Shown: positions 33,131 through 42,236 of the stretch, one piece after another
Position numbering within the stretch: the first letter of the stretch is position 1
Layout of the letters: each line of letters opens with the position of its first letter
NCBI GenBank assembly: GCA_910575625.1
Contig: CAJTFD010000018.1
Coordinates: 1-55,468, forward strand
Direction of reading: 5' to 3'
Length of the DNA: 55,468 nucleotides
DNA from: Clostridia bacterium
GTDB taxonomy: Bacteria; Bacillota; Clostridia; Lachnospirales; Lachnospiraceae
Program-made: the position numbers and the translations under genes
Notes under the pieces: generated by a model
Database searches by the model: none
The model's input: the letters and a program-made list of their open reading frames with translations, nothing else
Told to the model about the DNA's origin: nothing

Positions 33131-35569
33131 ATGGACAGAGAAGAATTTCACGCGAAGATGGAGATGATCGATGATCTTGTATATAGTAAAGATCACAGAA
33201 GCGCCCTGGAACTTGTGGAATCCATCGACTGGGCAAAAGTCAAAGATGCGCATGCCCTCTACACTGCAGGTGAAGTCTATGCATCAAACAGACGTTATCA
33301 GGAGAGTAAAGAAGTTTTTCTCATGGCCTATGACCGATTGCCAGTGAGAAAAAATATCCTGTACCGCTTGGTGGAGGTGTCTATAAAAACGGGAGAACTG
33401 GAGGATGCGTGGGAGTATTATGAGCGTTTTCTGAAAGTGTCGCCCAATGACGATGTGCACTATGTGCTGAGATATAAGATCTGCAGCGCACAGGGTGAGC
33501 CTTTAGAGGAACAGATCCAGATCCTGGAGGAATATAAGGAGCGGGATTACACAGAGCGCTGGTCCTATGAACTGGCAAAGCTGTATTATAAAGCCGGGGA
33601 GGAAAAGAAGTGCATCGAGACCTGTGACGATATCGTCCTGTGGTTCAGCGAGGGCGGGTATGTGAAAAAAGCCCTGGAATTAAAGCAGCGCCTGACGAAC
33701 CTGACTCCCAGGCAGCAGGATATCTACGAGACGATGGTTGGACCGGAGATCCTGGGATCTTCTGGAGGGCAGGAGGGCGGACCACCGGCATTGGAAGAGG
33801 AAGTGATCAAAAGCGGCGGTATGGATGATGAGGACAATATGGTCCCCATAGTGGAAAACAACGACTCCCTGCAGGAGAAGATCAGCAAAGGGATCAAAGA
33901 TATATTTGCCGGGATCGTGAAAGAGTGGGAAGAGGAGGACGACCTCCTGGAAAGCTACCCCGGCACGCCGAAGATCAATATCGCGGATGTCATACCTGTA
34001 CAGCAGGTGGAGGAGAGCATCCGGGAAAAAGAGGAGGCAGAGCAGAGCCAGGATGGAACGGAAGAGAGAATGGAAGAGGGATCGAGCCAAAAAGAGCCGG
34101 AGGAAACAATAGGAGCAGGATCGATCCAGGAGGAGCCAGAAGAAAAAATAGGTCTGGGACAGACCCAGGACGGGACGGAGATAGATATAGAAACAGAAGC
34201 ACAAGGGACTCAGAATGAGACAGAAGAACAGATTGAGACAGAACAGATCCAGAAAGAGCCGGAGATCTCAGGATTCGATACCAGCAAGCTCCCGAAATTA
34301 GAACTCCCGGAATTTAATCTGGAAGCCGTGATCCTCTCGGCTGCAGAGAAACAAGGGATCGAAGTGCCGGATGTGGATGTGAAAGAGGAGGGATCCGGAG
34401 ACGGGAACGGGCCTCAGGAAGAACTGCAGACAGCAGATGCCAAAGCTGGGGATGAGATAGAAAAAGAGATCAGGAAAGAAGATGATGGAGAGCTGGGACA
34501 GGGATCTGATAAGATACCTGAACAAGATCCCGGGGAAAGATCAGGAGAAGATCCTGAACAAGATCCTGGCAAAGATCCTGGAGGATCTGAGGAAAAGCCT
34601 GAAGAGGGATCTGAAAAAATAGAAGAGGGATTCCAGTCGGCATCCGGGGAGGATGAGGAAGAAAAAAGCCCGTCCATCGCGGCTATGATCCAGCCGGAAG
34701 GTGAGATCCGTCCCCAGGAGGAGATACTCAGCGAGGAGGAAAGCCTGATCCAGTTCATAGAATCCAAGGACGCCCAGGCGGAGGCGGATCAGGATACGAT
34801 CGTTCCCAGGAACCCGGTCCTGGACGACACGGAATTGAAGCTCTTCAGTTATTTTTCATCCATCCCGGGTATGAAGGAACAATTGGTAGAAGTCCTGGCC
34901 GATGTGCAGATGGCCGCTTCGGATAAGACATCCAGGACAGGCAACATCATCGTGATGGGAAATAAACGCACGGGGAAGACGAAGCTGGTGGATAGTCTGA
35001 TCAAAGCCGTATGCCGTGAACTGCATATGCCGGCGGCGCGGATAGCTGTCGTGGAGGCCGCGCAGCTGAACGGTCAGGACATGCCGAAGATCGTCAGCAA
35101 ACTCTCCGGAGGTTTCCTGGCGATAAAAAAAGTCAGCCAATTGGCGGCCGACAGTGTCTTCCAGCTGGACCAGGCCCTGGAATTCAGGACCGACGGGCTG
35201 ACGGTCATCTTGGAGGACGAGAAGATCGGCATGCGCAAATTTATCGCGAAATACCAGAAATTTGCCAAAAAATTCACCTCCACAGTCAACATCCCCGTAT
35301 TCACCAACGACGAGCTGGTCCATTTTGCAAAGATCTACGCGGATGAGATGGGGTATGTGATGGACACCATGGGCGTGCTGGCCCTGTACAACTTGATCGG
35401 GGATAACCAGAAAGAGGATGAACCCATGACGATCGGCACAGTCAAAGATATGATGGATACAGCCATCACAAAGGCGGAAAGCAGCCACCGGAAATTTCAG
35501 AGGTCCATCTCCAAGAAACGTTTTGATGATGAAGGGAAGATCATTTTATATGAAAAAGATTTTAAGTAG
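33131..35569 (+). CDS. TPR - acidic linker - P-loop ATPase protein, 812 aa
   Basis: About residues 1-205 are TPR-like helical repeats (ALYTAGEVYASNRRYQESKE, ELEDAWEYYERFLKVSPNDD). Residues about 215-540 are very acidic and low-complexity, with recurring blocks such as EQDPGE and QKEPEE. The C-terminal domain has Walker A GNKRTGKT (610-617) and a likely Walker B LTVILEDE (about 690-697), close to CbxX/SpoVK-like AAA ATPases. There is no membrane segment. I know no characterised homologue. It lies between recF and ksgA; its frame overlaps the start region of ksgA by 20 nt. It may be an origin-proximal scaffold ATPase, but that is inference. Confidence 0.82.
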   Translation: MDREEFHAKMEMIDDLVYSKDHRSALELVESIDWAKVKDAHALYTAGEVYASNRRYQESKEVFLMAYDRLPVRKNILYRLVEVSIKTGELEDAWEYYERFLKVSPNDDVHYVLRYKICSAQGEPLEEQIQILEEYKERDYTERWSYELAKLYYKAGEEKKCIETCDDIVLWFSEGGYVKKALELKQRLTNLTPRQQDIYETMVGPEILGSSGGQEGGPPALEEEVIKSGGMDDEDNMVPIVENNDSLQEKISKGIKDIFAGIVKEWEEEDDLLESYPGTPKINIADVIPVQQVEESIREKEEAEQSQDGTEERMEEGSSQKEPEETIGAGSIQEEPEEKIGLGQTQDGTEIDIETEAQGTQNETEEQIETEQIQKEPEISGFDTSKLPKLELPEFNLEAVILSAAEKQGIEVPDVDVKEEGSGDGNGPQEELQTADAKAGDEIEKEIRKEDDGELGQGSDKIPEQDPGERSGEDPEQDPGKDPGGSEEKPEEGSEKIEEGFQSASGEDEEEKSPSIAAMIQPEGEIRPQEEILSEEESLIQFIESKDAQAEADQDTIVPRNPVLDDTELKLFSYFSSIPGMKEQLVEVLADVQMAASDKTSRTGNIIVMGNKRTGKTKLVDSLIKAVCRELHMPAARIAVVEAAQLNGQDMPKIVSKLSGGFLAIKKVSQLAADSVFQLDQALEFRTDGLTVILEDEKIGMRKFIAKYQKFAKKFTSTVNIPVFTNDELVHFAKIYADEMGYVMDTMGVLALYNLIGDNQKEDEPMTIGTVKDMMDTAITKAESSHRKFQRSISKKRFDDEGKIILYEKDFK

Positions 35570-36425
35570 GGAGGACGGCTCCAGGCAGACCATGGAGATC
35601 TTAAAAAAATATGCATTTGTGCTCAAGAAAAGGTTCGGACAGAATTTCCTGATCGATCCCCATGTGTTGGATAAGATCCTGCAGGCGGCCCGGATCGGAA
35701 AGGAAGATCTTGTCCTGGAGATCGGACCCGGGATCGGGACGCTGACCCAGCATCTGGCCTGCGCGGCGGGGAGAGTGATCGCGGTGGAGATCGACCCGGC
35801 CCTGATCCCGATCCTCAAGGATACTCTGCAGGCGTATCCGAATACAGAGATCATCCACAGCGATATCCTGAAGATCGACCTGGAAAAACTGATCCAGGAG
35901 CAGAATCAGGGCAGACCGATCAAGGTGGTGGCAAATCTTCCCTACTACATCACCACGCCGATCATCATGGATCTTCTGGAAAAAAGGATCCCGCTCACAT
36001 CCATGACCGTGATGGTGCAGAAAGAAGTCGCCAGGCGGATGTGCGAGGGGCCAAGATCCAAGGATTACGGCGCGCTGTCGCTGGCCGTGCAGTATTACGC
36101 CAGGCCCTCAGTCGCCGCCAATGTGCCGCCCAACTGTTTTATGCCCCGGCCGAAGGTGGGCAGCACGGTCGTCCAGCTTGATGTATACGATAAGCCTCCG
36201 ATCCGTTCCATCGATGAACGTCTTATGTTCCAGATCATACGGGCCTCCTTCAACCAGAGGAGGAAGACCCTTGTGAACGGTCTGAAGAATTCACCGGAGC
36301 TCACCCTGGAAAAAGAGGAGATCCAGAGCGCGCTGGAAAAATGCGGCCTGTCCGCGGATGTGCGCGGTGAGGATTTGAGCTTGGAACAGTTTGCGAAATT
36401 AGCGGATATATTTGCACAAAAATAG
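35550..36425 (+). CDS. rsmA: 16S rRNA (adenine-1518/1519-N6) dimethyltransferase
   Basis: This 291-residue enzyme (KsgA) dimethylates two adenines in helix 45 of 16S rRNA during 30S assembly. LEIGPGIGTLTQHLA is the SAM motif and NLPYYITTPI the catalytic motif IV. RFGQNFLIDPHVLDKI is the N-terminal signature. Starts at 35550 (AAGGGAAG upstream) or 35592 are both possible; the first is chosen. The 5' part overlaps the preceding gene by 20 nt, implying coupling. Confidence 0.94.
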   Translation: MKKILSREDGSRQTMEILKKYAFVLKKRFGQNFLIDPHVLDKILQAARIGKEDLVLEIGPGIGTLTQHLACAAGRVIAVEIDPALIPILKDTLQAYPNTEIIHSDILKIDLEKLIQEQNQGRPIKVVANLPYYITTPIIMDLLEKRIPLTSMTVMVQKEVARRMCEGPRSKDYGALSLAVQYYARPSVAANVPPNCFMPRPKVGSTVVQLDVYDKPPIRSIDERLMFQIIRASFNQRRKTLVNGLKNSPELTLEKEEIQSALEKCGLSADVRGEDLSLEQFAKLADIFAQK

Positions 36426-36452
36426 AACGCCATAGCGGGGCGTTCTATTCTA
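36422..36452 (+). terminator. Terminator of rsmA
   Basis: ATAGAACGCC (36422-36431) pairs with GGCGTTCTAT (36439-36448), followed by TCTAT. The left arm overlaps the rsmA stop codon. Confidence 0.75.
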
Positions 36453-36765
36453 TAAAGGAAGGAGTGCCGAATCAAATCGGCATATGAAAAAGAAATTTGA
36501 AAAAATAAATTTAAAAAATGGATAAAAATAATGATGTATTATTTTTATGTTGATAAGTATATCCGTGAAATATGATAAAACAATGATGAACTTGTAACTA
36601 AATGATGAACGAACCTCAAATGTTTTGTGAACCGGATAAGATCCAGATGAACTTCTTAATATTTTATAAAATTATAGTGGTGAGGCGGATTTTGTGCTAT
36701 ACTCTGTCTATGAGAAAGAAATAGAAATAAATGAGGCATTTTCATAGTATGGGGGTTCTGGGCTT
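36453..36765 (+). promoter_or_regulatory. AT-rich intergenic region with promoter of the DUF1002 gene
   Basis: The 313-nt gap is strongly AT-rich and holds no gene. The best promoter signal is TGCTATACT, an extended -10 with TATACT at 36698-36703; the -35 is weak. GGGGGTTCT precedes the DUF1002 start. Confidence 0.5.
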
Positions 36766-37680
36766 ATGAATGGTAAAAGAATGATCGCTGTATTATTGAT
36801 CTTCGGTGTCTTTTGTATTTTTTCTGCACAGGTCTTTTTAGTGCAGGCAGCTCCTGTGACAGCGGGGGGATCCGGCCGGGATCCGGGGGATACGTTCATC
36901 GCCCTGGGGGCGGATCTGACCGAAGCGGAGAAGGATATTGTCCTCGGGCTGTTCGGGCTGGATGAGACGGATTTAGATGTATATCGGACAATAACGGTCA
37001 CGAACCAGGAGGAGCATCAGTATCTGGGCGCGCACCTGGACCGGGGCGTGATCGGCAACCGGGCTTTATCCAGTGTGGTGGTCACGTCCCGGGAGGAGGG
37101 GTACGGGATCCATGTGACCACGCAGAACATATCCTACTGCACAGTGGGGATGTACCAGAACGCCCTGGCCACAGCTGGGGTCAGGGACGCGGATATCATG
37201 GTGGCCGGACCTTTTTCCATCTCCGGTACAGCCGCCCTGGTGGGTGCGATAAAATCCTACGAGGGACTGACCGGACAGATCATGGACAGTGAGCAGATCG
37301 ATGCGGCCAACCAGGAACTGGCGGTGGCCAGCCAGCTGGGCCAGACATTGGAGGATCCGGCCCGGGCGGAGCAGCTGATCGGTATGATCAAGAATGAGGT
37401 GATCAGCAGCGAGCACAGCCGGGAGGAGGTACGGGGGATCATCGACCAGACGGCGGCGGAGATGCAGATCAGCCTCACGGAGGAAGACAAGCAGAAGATC
37501 CTAGATCTGATGGATCAGGTAAAGAGCTTGGATCTGGATGTGGATGCCCTGAAGCAGCAGGCTGCCAACCTGTACAGCAGGCTGCAGAATATGGATCTCA
37601 GCGTGGAGAAGGAACAGTCAGAGGGATTTTTGGAACGCCTGTGGGAGAAGCTGGAAGGTTTTATCGTCGCATTGTTTTAA
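36766..37680 (+). CDS. DUF1002 domain protein, exported
   Basis: This 304-residue protein starts with a signal peptide (about 1-28, ending VFLVQAAP). It is followed by the DUF1002 core (FIALGADLTEAEKDIVLGLF, NRALSSVVVTSREEGYGIHV, NISYCTVGMYQNALATAGV). The family, including B. subtilis YpuA, is secreted and of unknown function. The C-terminal third is helical and probably coiled coil. It is a single gene with its own promoter and a strong terminator. Confidence 0.85.
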   Translation: MNGKRMIAVLLIFGVFCIFSAQVFLVQAAPVTAGGSGRDPGDTFIALGADLTEAEKDIVLGLFGLDETDLDVYRTITVTNQEEHQYLGAHLDRGVIGNRALSSVVVTSREEGYGIHVTTQNISYCTVGMYQNALATAGVRDADIMVAGPFSISGTAALVGAIKSYEGLTGQIMDSEQIDAANQELAVASQLGQTLEDPARAEQLIGMIKNEVISSEHSREEVRGIIDQTAAEMQISLTEEDKQKILDLMDQVKSLDLDVDALKQQAANLYSRLQNMDLSVEKEQSEGFLERLWEKLEGFIVALF

Positions 37681-37692
37681 AACACATTTTAG

Positions 37693-37738
37693 AGCTCCAT
37701 CCAGGCAGGATCTAGATCTCTGTCTGGATGGAGCTTTG
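37693..37738 (+). terminator. Rho-independent terminator of the DUF1002 gene
   Basis: AGCTCCATCCAG (37693-37704) pairs perfectly with CTGGATGGAGCT (37724-37735). The T-run is short (TTGGT), and the next gene's -10 begins two bases later. Confidence 0.75.
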
Positions 37739-37739
37739 G

Positions 37740-37745
37740 TATAAT
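37740..37745 (+). promoter_or_regulatory. Extended -10 promoter of the D-hydroxyacid dehydrogenase gene
   Basis: TGGTATAAT is an extended -10 element starting right at the foot of the upstream terminator hairpin. No good -35 is seen because that region is the hairpin itself. Confidence 0.5.
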
Positions 37746-37792
37746 TTCATAGGGCCGTGGAGAAGCTAGAGATAAAAAGGAGCCCTTTAGCT

Positions 37793-38776
37793 ATGAAGAT
37801 TGCTTTTTACAGTACAAAGCCCTATGACAAGATCTGGTTTGAAACATTGAACCGGGAGAAGTATGGATTCACCATTGATTTTCTGGAAAGTCCCTGTAAG
37901 GAATCCAGTATCTCCCTGGCACGGGGATATGATGCTATCTGTATCTTTGTGAATGATCATGTAACAGCGGCCATGATCGAGGAACTGCATCAGATGGGCG
38001 TGAAAGGTATCCTTTTGCGCAGTGCCGGGTACAACCATGTGGATATCGGGGCGGCCCGGGGCAAGATAGAGATCTTGCGGGTGCCCAGCTATTCACCGGA
38101 AGCTGTGGCTGAGTATGCGATGGCTATGCTCTTGACTGTAAACCGTTACACCCACAAAGCCTACACCAGGACCAGGGAGTTCAATATGAACATCAACGGC
38201 CTGATGGGCCGGGATCTGTTCCACAAGACGGCGGGGATCGTGGGGACAGGGAAGATCGGTCAGGCCATGATCCGTATCTGCCAGGGTTTTTCCATGGATG
38301 TAGTTGCCTATGACCCGTATCCGGACAAAAATCTGTCTGTAAGATACGTTTCAAAAGAAGAGTTATTCAGAGATGCTGATGTGATCAGCCTGCACTGCCC
38401 TCTGACGGATGAGACGGAACATCTGATCAACAGGGAGAGCATTGGTCTGATGAAGGCGGGTATCTATCTGGTCAACACCTCCCGTGGAGGCCTGATCGAT
38501 ACGTCTGATCTGATCGAAGGTCTGCTCGGCGGGACGTTTGCCGGTGTGGGACTGGATGTCTATGAGGAGGAAGAAGGGGTCTTTTATGAGGATCGTTCCA
38601 ATGACATCATGATGGATGGCGAACTGGCGCGGCTTACATCCTTCCCCAATGTCCTGATCAGTTCCCATATGGGATTCTTTACCAGGGAGGCGATGGAGGC
38701 TATCGCCCGCGTTACCCTTGAGAATGCCCGTGACCTTGAAGAGGGAAGGGTATTAAAGAATTCCGTACTTTCTTAA
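37793..38776 (+). CDS. D-isomer-specific 2-hydroxyacid dehydrogenase (D-lactate dehydrogenase type)
   Basis: This 327-residue enzyme begins MKIAFYSTKPYDKIWFE, typical of fermentative D-lactate dehydrogenases. The NAD motif is GIVGTGKIGQAM (about 146-157). Catalytic Arg lies in NTSRGGLID, and the catalytic His in SSHMGFFT near the C-terminus. It would reduce pyruvate to D-lactate and regenerate NAD. A start at 37757 is also in frame, but AAAAGGAG precedes 37793. Confidence 0.9.
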   Translation: MKIAFYSTKPYDKIWFETLNREKYGFTIDFLESPCKESSISLARGYDAICIFVNDHVTAAMIEELHQMGVKGILLRSAGYNHVDIGAARGKIEILRVPSYSPEAVAEYAMAMLLTVNRYTHKAYTRTREFNMNINGLMGRDLFHKTAGIVGTGKIGQAMIRICQGFSMDVVAYDPYPDKNLSVRYVSKEELFRDADVISLHCPLTDETEHLINRESIGLMKAGIYLVNTSRGGLIDTSDLIEGLLGGTFAGVGLDVYEEEEGVFYEDRSNDIMMDGELARLTSFPNVLISSHMGFFTREAMEAIARVTLENARDLEEGRVLKNSVLS

Positions 38777-38814
38777 AAAACGATTAAAAACCCCCTTTTA
38801 CCGCTGGATCATGC

Positions 38815-38820
38815 TATAAT
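38815..38820 (+). promoter_or_regulatory. Extended -10 promoter of the small alarmone synthetase gene
   Basis: TGCTATAAT lies 32 nt before the start codon, with AAAAAAGGATG as the ribosome binding site. No clear -35. Confidence 0.6.
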
Positions 38821-38851
38821 ATCCCAGTAGTACAAAAAAGGATGTGATAAA

Positions 38852-39511
38852 ATGTCGATGAAGGCATTGCCATTAAGGTATTTCAAAGAGATCAACAACT
38901 GGGATACGGTCATTTTCATATACAACGCGGCGTTAAAGGAGATCGGGACGAAGATCGATATCCTGAATGATGAATTTCAGCACAGGCATCGCTACAACCC
39001 TATTGAACATGTAAAATCCAGGCTGAAGAAGCCCGAGAGCATTGTAAAGAAGTTAAAGGACCACGGTTACGATACGACGATCGAGAATATGGTGCGTTAC
39101 GTCAATGACATAGCGGGGATCCGCATCACCTGTTCGTTTACGTCGGATATCTATCGGATCGCGGAGATGCTGGCCAGCCAGAGCGACCTGAAAGTCATCT
39201 CTGTCAAAGATTATATCCAAAATCCGAAAGAGAGCGGATATAGGAGTTACCACATGATCGTGACGGTCCCCATCTTCCTCTCGGACAGCGTGATCGACAC
39301 GAAGGTGGAGATTCAGATCCGGACTGTGGCCCAGGATTTCTGGGCGACCCTGGAGCATAAGATCAACTATAAATTCGAGGGAAATGCACCGGAGTACATT
39401 AAGAAAGAACTTCAGGAATGTGCAGAAATGGTCTGGCACCTGGATGGTCGGATGCTGCGCTTAAATGAAGCGATATCGGAGATCGTGGAGTCGGAAAGTG
39501 AAGATGTTTAA
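38852..39511 (+). CDS. Small alarmone synthetase (RelA/SpoT-type, synthetase-only)
   Basis: This 219-residue protein consists of a (p)ppGpp synthetase domain without hydrolase or C-terminal regulatory domains. RYVNDIAGIRITCSF, SGYRSYHMIV and EIQIRTVAQDFWATLEHKIN are the synthetase motifs. It is closest in layout to the RelP/RelQ type. It would raise (p)ppGpp without ribosome sensing, so transcriptional control matters; it has its own extended -10 promoter. Confidence 0.92.
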   Translation: MSMKALPLRYFKEINNWDTVIFIYNAALKEIGTKIDILNDEFQHRHRYNPIEHVKSRLKKPESIVKKLKDHGYDTTIENMVRYVNDIAGIRITCSFTSDIYRIAEMLASQSDLKVISVKDYIQNPKESGYRSYHMIVTVPIFLSDSVIDTKVEIQIRTVAQDFWATLEHKINYKFEGNAPEYIKKELQECAEMVWHLDGRMLRLNEAISEIVESESEDV

Positions 39512-39539
39512 GGAAATGCGTGTGATCGATCGGAGGAAA

Positions 39540-39574
39540 ACCCAGGCAGTCAGGCACTGTCCGGGTATTTTTTC
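39540..39574 (+). terminator. Terminator of the alarmone synthetase gene
   Basis: ACCC-AGGCAGT pairs with ACTGTCC-GGGT with one small bulge, followed by ATTTTTTC. Confidence 0.78.
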
Positions 39575-39597
39575 TGTTTGGAATATATGAGAAAAAG

Positions 39598-39626
39598 TTT
39601 AACAGGAGTATATTCTGTGTTATAAT
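39598..39626 (+). promoter_or_regulatory. Promoter of the S1-domain gene
   Basis: TATAAT at 39621-39626 with extended TG; the -35 TTTAAC is weak. The 15-nt stretch TCTGTGTTATAATAA is identical to that at the gyrB promoter. Confidence 0.6.
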
Positions 39627-39681
39627 AAGGAGAATGGCACAGTCATGTCTATGAATATAAAAAATAAAGGAGAACATAAGT

Positions 39682-40401
39682 ATGTCTGAGACAATGAAAG
39701 ATTTTGAAAACGAGCTGGAAGCTTCCTACCAGGAGATGGAGGAGAAGCAGAATATGTTTGCGTCCATGAGCGATGAGGAACAGGCTGTCTGGGAAGAACT
39801 GAAGCAGATGAAAGAGGATAAGACAGAGGTGGAAGTGAAGGTCAAAGAGATCGTCAAGGGCGGAGCCGTGGCCTATCTCAATGAAGTACGCGGTTTCATC
39901 CCAGCATCCAAGCTGTCTTTGAGCTATGTGGAAGATCTGAATGAATTCCAGGGAAAACATCTGAAGGTGCGGGTATTTGACATAGAGGTGGAGAACAAGA
40001 GACTGATCCTCTCCGCACGGGAGATCTTACGGGAGGCAGAGGAAGCCAAGAAGAAAGAGGAGCTGGAGAAGACAAAAGTCGGCATGGTGGTCAAAGGCGT
40101 GGTGGACAGCATCCAGCCCTACGGCGCTTTTGTCAAATTGGAAAACGGCCTCTCCGGACTGGTGCACATCTCCCAGATCAGCAACAGAAGGCTGAAGACG
40201 GTCCAGGAAGTGCTGAGCCTGGGGGATGAAGTGACAGCGAAGATCACCAAGATCCAGGATGGGAAGCTCAGCCTGAGCATCAAAGCTCTGAACGATGATA
40301 TGGGCGGCCAGGATGAAGTGATCGATTATGAAATGCCAAAGAGCCAGCAGCTGACCACTTCTTTAGGTTCCCTTTTTGCAAACATTAAATTGGATGAATA
40401 A
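39682..40401 (+). CDS. S1 RNA-binding domain protein (ribosomal S1-like)
   Basis: This 239-residue protein has a charged N-terminal helix and two S1 domains, at about residues 50-115 (EVKVKEIVKGGAVAYLNEVR) and 130-200 (GMVVKGVVDSIQPYGAFVKL, then GLVHISQISNRR). Full S1 proteins of Proteobacteria have six. Short S1-like proteins in Firmicutes are thought to act in RNA binding or translation. The next gene starts 8 nt after the stop and is probably co-transcribed. Confidence 0.85.
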   Translation: MSETMKDFENELEASYQEMEEKQNMFASMSDEEQAVWEELKQMKEDKTEVEVKVKEIVKGGAVAYLNEVRGFIPASKLSLSYVEDLNEFQGKHLKVRVFDIEVENKRLILSAREILREAEEAKKKEELEKTKVGMVVKGVVDSIQPYGAFVKLENGLSGLVHISQISNRRLKTVQEVLSLGDEVTAKITKIQDGKLSLSIKALNDDMGGQDEVIDYEMPKSQQLTTSLGSLFANIKLDE

Positions 40402-40409
40402 AAGAAAAT

Positions 40410-42068
40410 ATGGCTAGTCAAAGAAAAATATATGTGGTAGGGCATAAGAACCCGGATACAGATTCAATCTGTTCTGCCATTGCCTATGCGGACATCAAGA
40501 ACCGGAGTACAGACAGGCGTTATGTGGCGAAGAGGGCAGGGCAGATCAACGAAGAGACGGAGTATGTGCTCGATCGGTTTGGGGTGAGTCCGCCCGGTTA
40601 TATCTCGGATGTGGGCACACAGGTAAAGGATATGGACATCCGGAAGAGTCCGGATGCGTACAGTTATTTTTCCGTAAAAAACGCATGGGATATGATGCGG
40701 GAAAATGGCGTGGTCACGCTGCTCGTCAAAGATGAGAACGGTATGCTGGAAGGTCTTGTCACCGTGGGGGATATCGCCCGGATCTTCATGGAGATGTCCG
40801 ATAATAAGATCTTGTCAAAAGCGAATACGCAGTACCGCAGCATAGCGGAGACGATCGAAGGCGAGATCGTGGTCGGGGATCACGAGGCCTGTTTCAGGAA
40901 AGGGAAGGTCAACGTGGGAGCGGCCCATCACGAGATCATGCAAGATCATGTGGAATCCCGGGATCTTGTGATCATGGCGGACCGGGAAGAAGACCAGAAA
41001 TTCGTGATCGAGATGGGGGTGAGCTGCGTGATCCTCTGCCTCGGCGCAAAGGTGAGCGCGGATGTGCGGCATATGGCCGAGGAACGCGGCTGTGTACTGA
41101 TCACCAGCCCGCTGGATACCTATACGGTGGCCACGCTGATCAATCAGAGCATTCCGATCCAGCATATCATGAAAAAAGAGAATCTGATCACATTCAGCAC
41201 GGAGGATTACACGGACAATATCCAGGATATCATGGTCAAGAACCGGCACCGGGCGTTTCCTGTGATCAACAAAAAGGGAAAATGCATCGGGACGATATCG
41301 CGCCGGAATTTCATGAGTATGCGCAAAAAACAGCTTGTCCTGGTGGATCATAACGAGAAAGACCAGGCCGTTGACAATATCGAAAATGCGGAGATCCTGG
41401 AGATCATCGACCACCACCGTCTGGGGAGTCTGGAGACTCTGCAGCCGGTCCTGTTCAGAAATCAGCCGGTGGGCTGTACGGCGACGATCATGTACCAGAT
41501 CTACGAGGAAAATAAGCTGGAGATCCCGCCGGATATCGCAGGTCTTTTATGCGCTGCAATCATATCGGATACGCTCATGTTCCGCTCACCCACCTGTACG
41601 ATGTACGATAAGATGGCGGCGGGCGCGCTGGCACTGATCGCAGATATCAACATCGAAAAATTTGCCGCAGAGATGTTCCAGGCCGGCAGCAACCTGAAGG
41701 ACAAAGCGCCGGAAGAGATCTTCTACCAGGATTATAAGAAATTCATGGCAGAGGGCGGCGTAAACTTCGGTGTGGGCCAGATCAGTTCCATGAATACGGA
41801 GGAATTGGCCGCGCTGAAAGAGAAACTGCTCCCGTTCATGGAGAACGAATGTGGAAAGCATGGGATCTCTCAGGTATTTTTCATGCTGACGAGCATCATG
41901 GAGGAGGCCACGGAGCTTTTGTATTACGGCGAGAACAGCGAGGAGATGGTGGAGGAAGCCTTCCACGTTCAGAAAGAAAATGGTTCTTATCTGTTAAAGG
42001 GCGTGGTGTCCAGGAAGAAGCAGTTGATCCCCGCGCTGATGCAGGCGGCTCAGAATATCTATGTCTAA
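40410..42068 (+). CDS. Manganese-dependent inorganic pyrophosphatase with CBS and DRTGG domains
   Basis: This 552-residue protein is a family II (DHH) pyrophosphatase. The N-terminal half of the catalytic domain has HKNPDTDSICSA (about 12-23). It is interrupted by a CBS-DRTGG-CBS regulatory insert (about 70-300), followed by LVDHNEKDQAV and IIDHHRLG. The C-terminal DHHA2 domain includes GSYLLKGVVSRKKQLIP, which binds the phosphates. In related enzymes nucleotides bind the CBS part and switch activity. The ribosome binding site is weak, so translation may be coupled to the S1 gene upstream. Confidence 0.92.
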   Translation: MASQRKIYVVGHKNPDTDSICSAIAYADIKNRSTDRRYVAKRAGQINEETEYVLDRFGVSPPGYISDVGTQVKDMDIRKSPDAYSYFSVKNAWDMMRENGVVTLLVKDENGMLEGLVTVGDIARIFMEMSDNKILSKANTQYRSIAETIEGEIVVGDHEACFRKGKVNVGAAHHEIMQDHVESRDLVIMADREEDQKFVIEMGVSCVILCLGAKVSADVRHMAEERGCVLITSPLDTYTVATLINQSIPIQHIMKKENLITFSTEDYTDNIQDIMVKNRHRAFPVINKKGKCIGTISRRNFMSMRKKQLVLVDHNEKDQAVDNIENAEILEIIDHHRLGSLETLQPVLFRNQPVGCTATIMYQIYEENKLEIPPDIAGLLCAAIISDTLMFRSPTCTMYDKMAAGALALIADINIEKFAAEMFQAGSNLKDKAPEEIFYQDYKKFMAEGGVNFGVGQISSMNTEELAALKEKLLPFMENECGKHGISQVFFMLTSIMEEATELLYYGENSEEMVEEAFHVQKENGSYLLKGVVSRKKQLIPALMQAAQNIYV

Positions 42069-42125
42069 AAAATGACGGATTGCTGATAGATCTGTTCCGA
42101 TCTGTTACATAAAAAAAAATAATGA

Positions 42126-42152
42126 TTTACAAAGCTTTAAGATCGGTATAAA
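42126..42152 (+). promoter_or_regulatory. Possible murA promoter
   Basis: TTTACA (42126-42131) and TATAAA (42147-42152) with a short 15-bp spacer, about 85 nt before murA. Confidence 0.4.
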
Positions 42153-42236
42153 ATATACGTATGTTGTCTCGATACGATCTGTTTTTCTGTATGCGGGACA
42201 CACGGACGGAGTATAAAAATAAGGCAGAGGTGCAGT

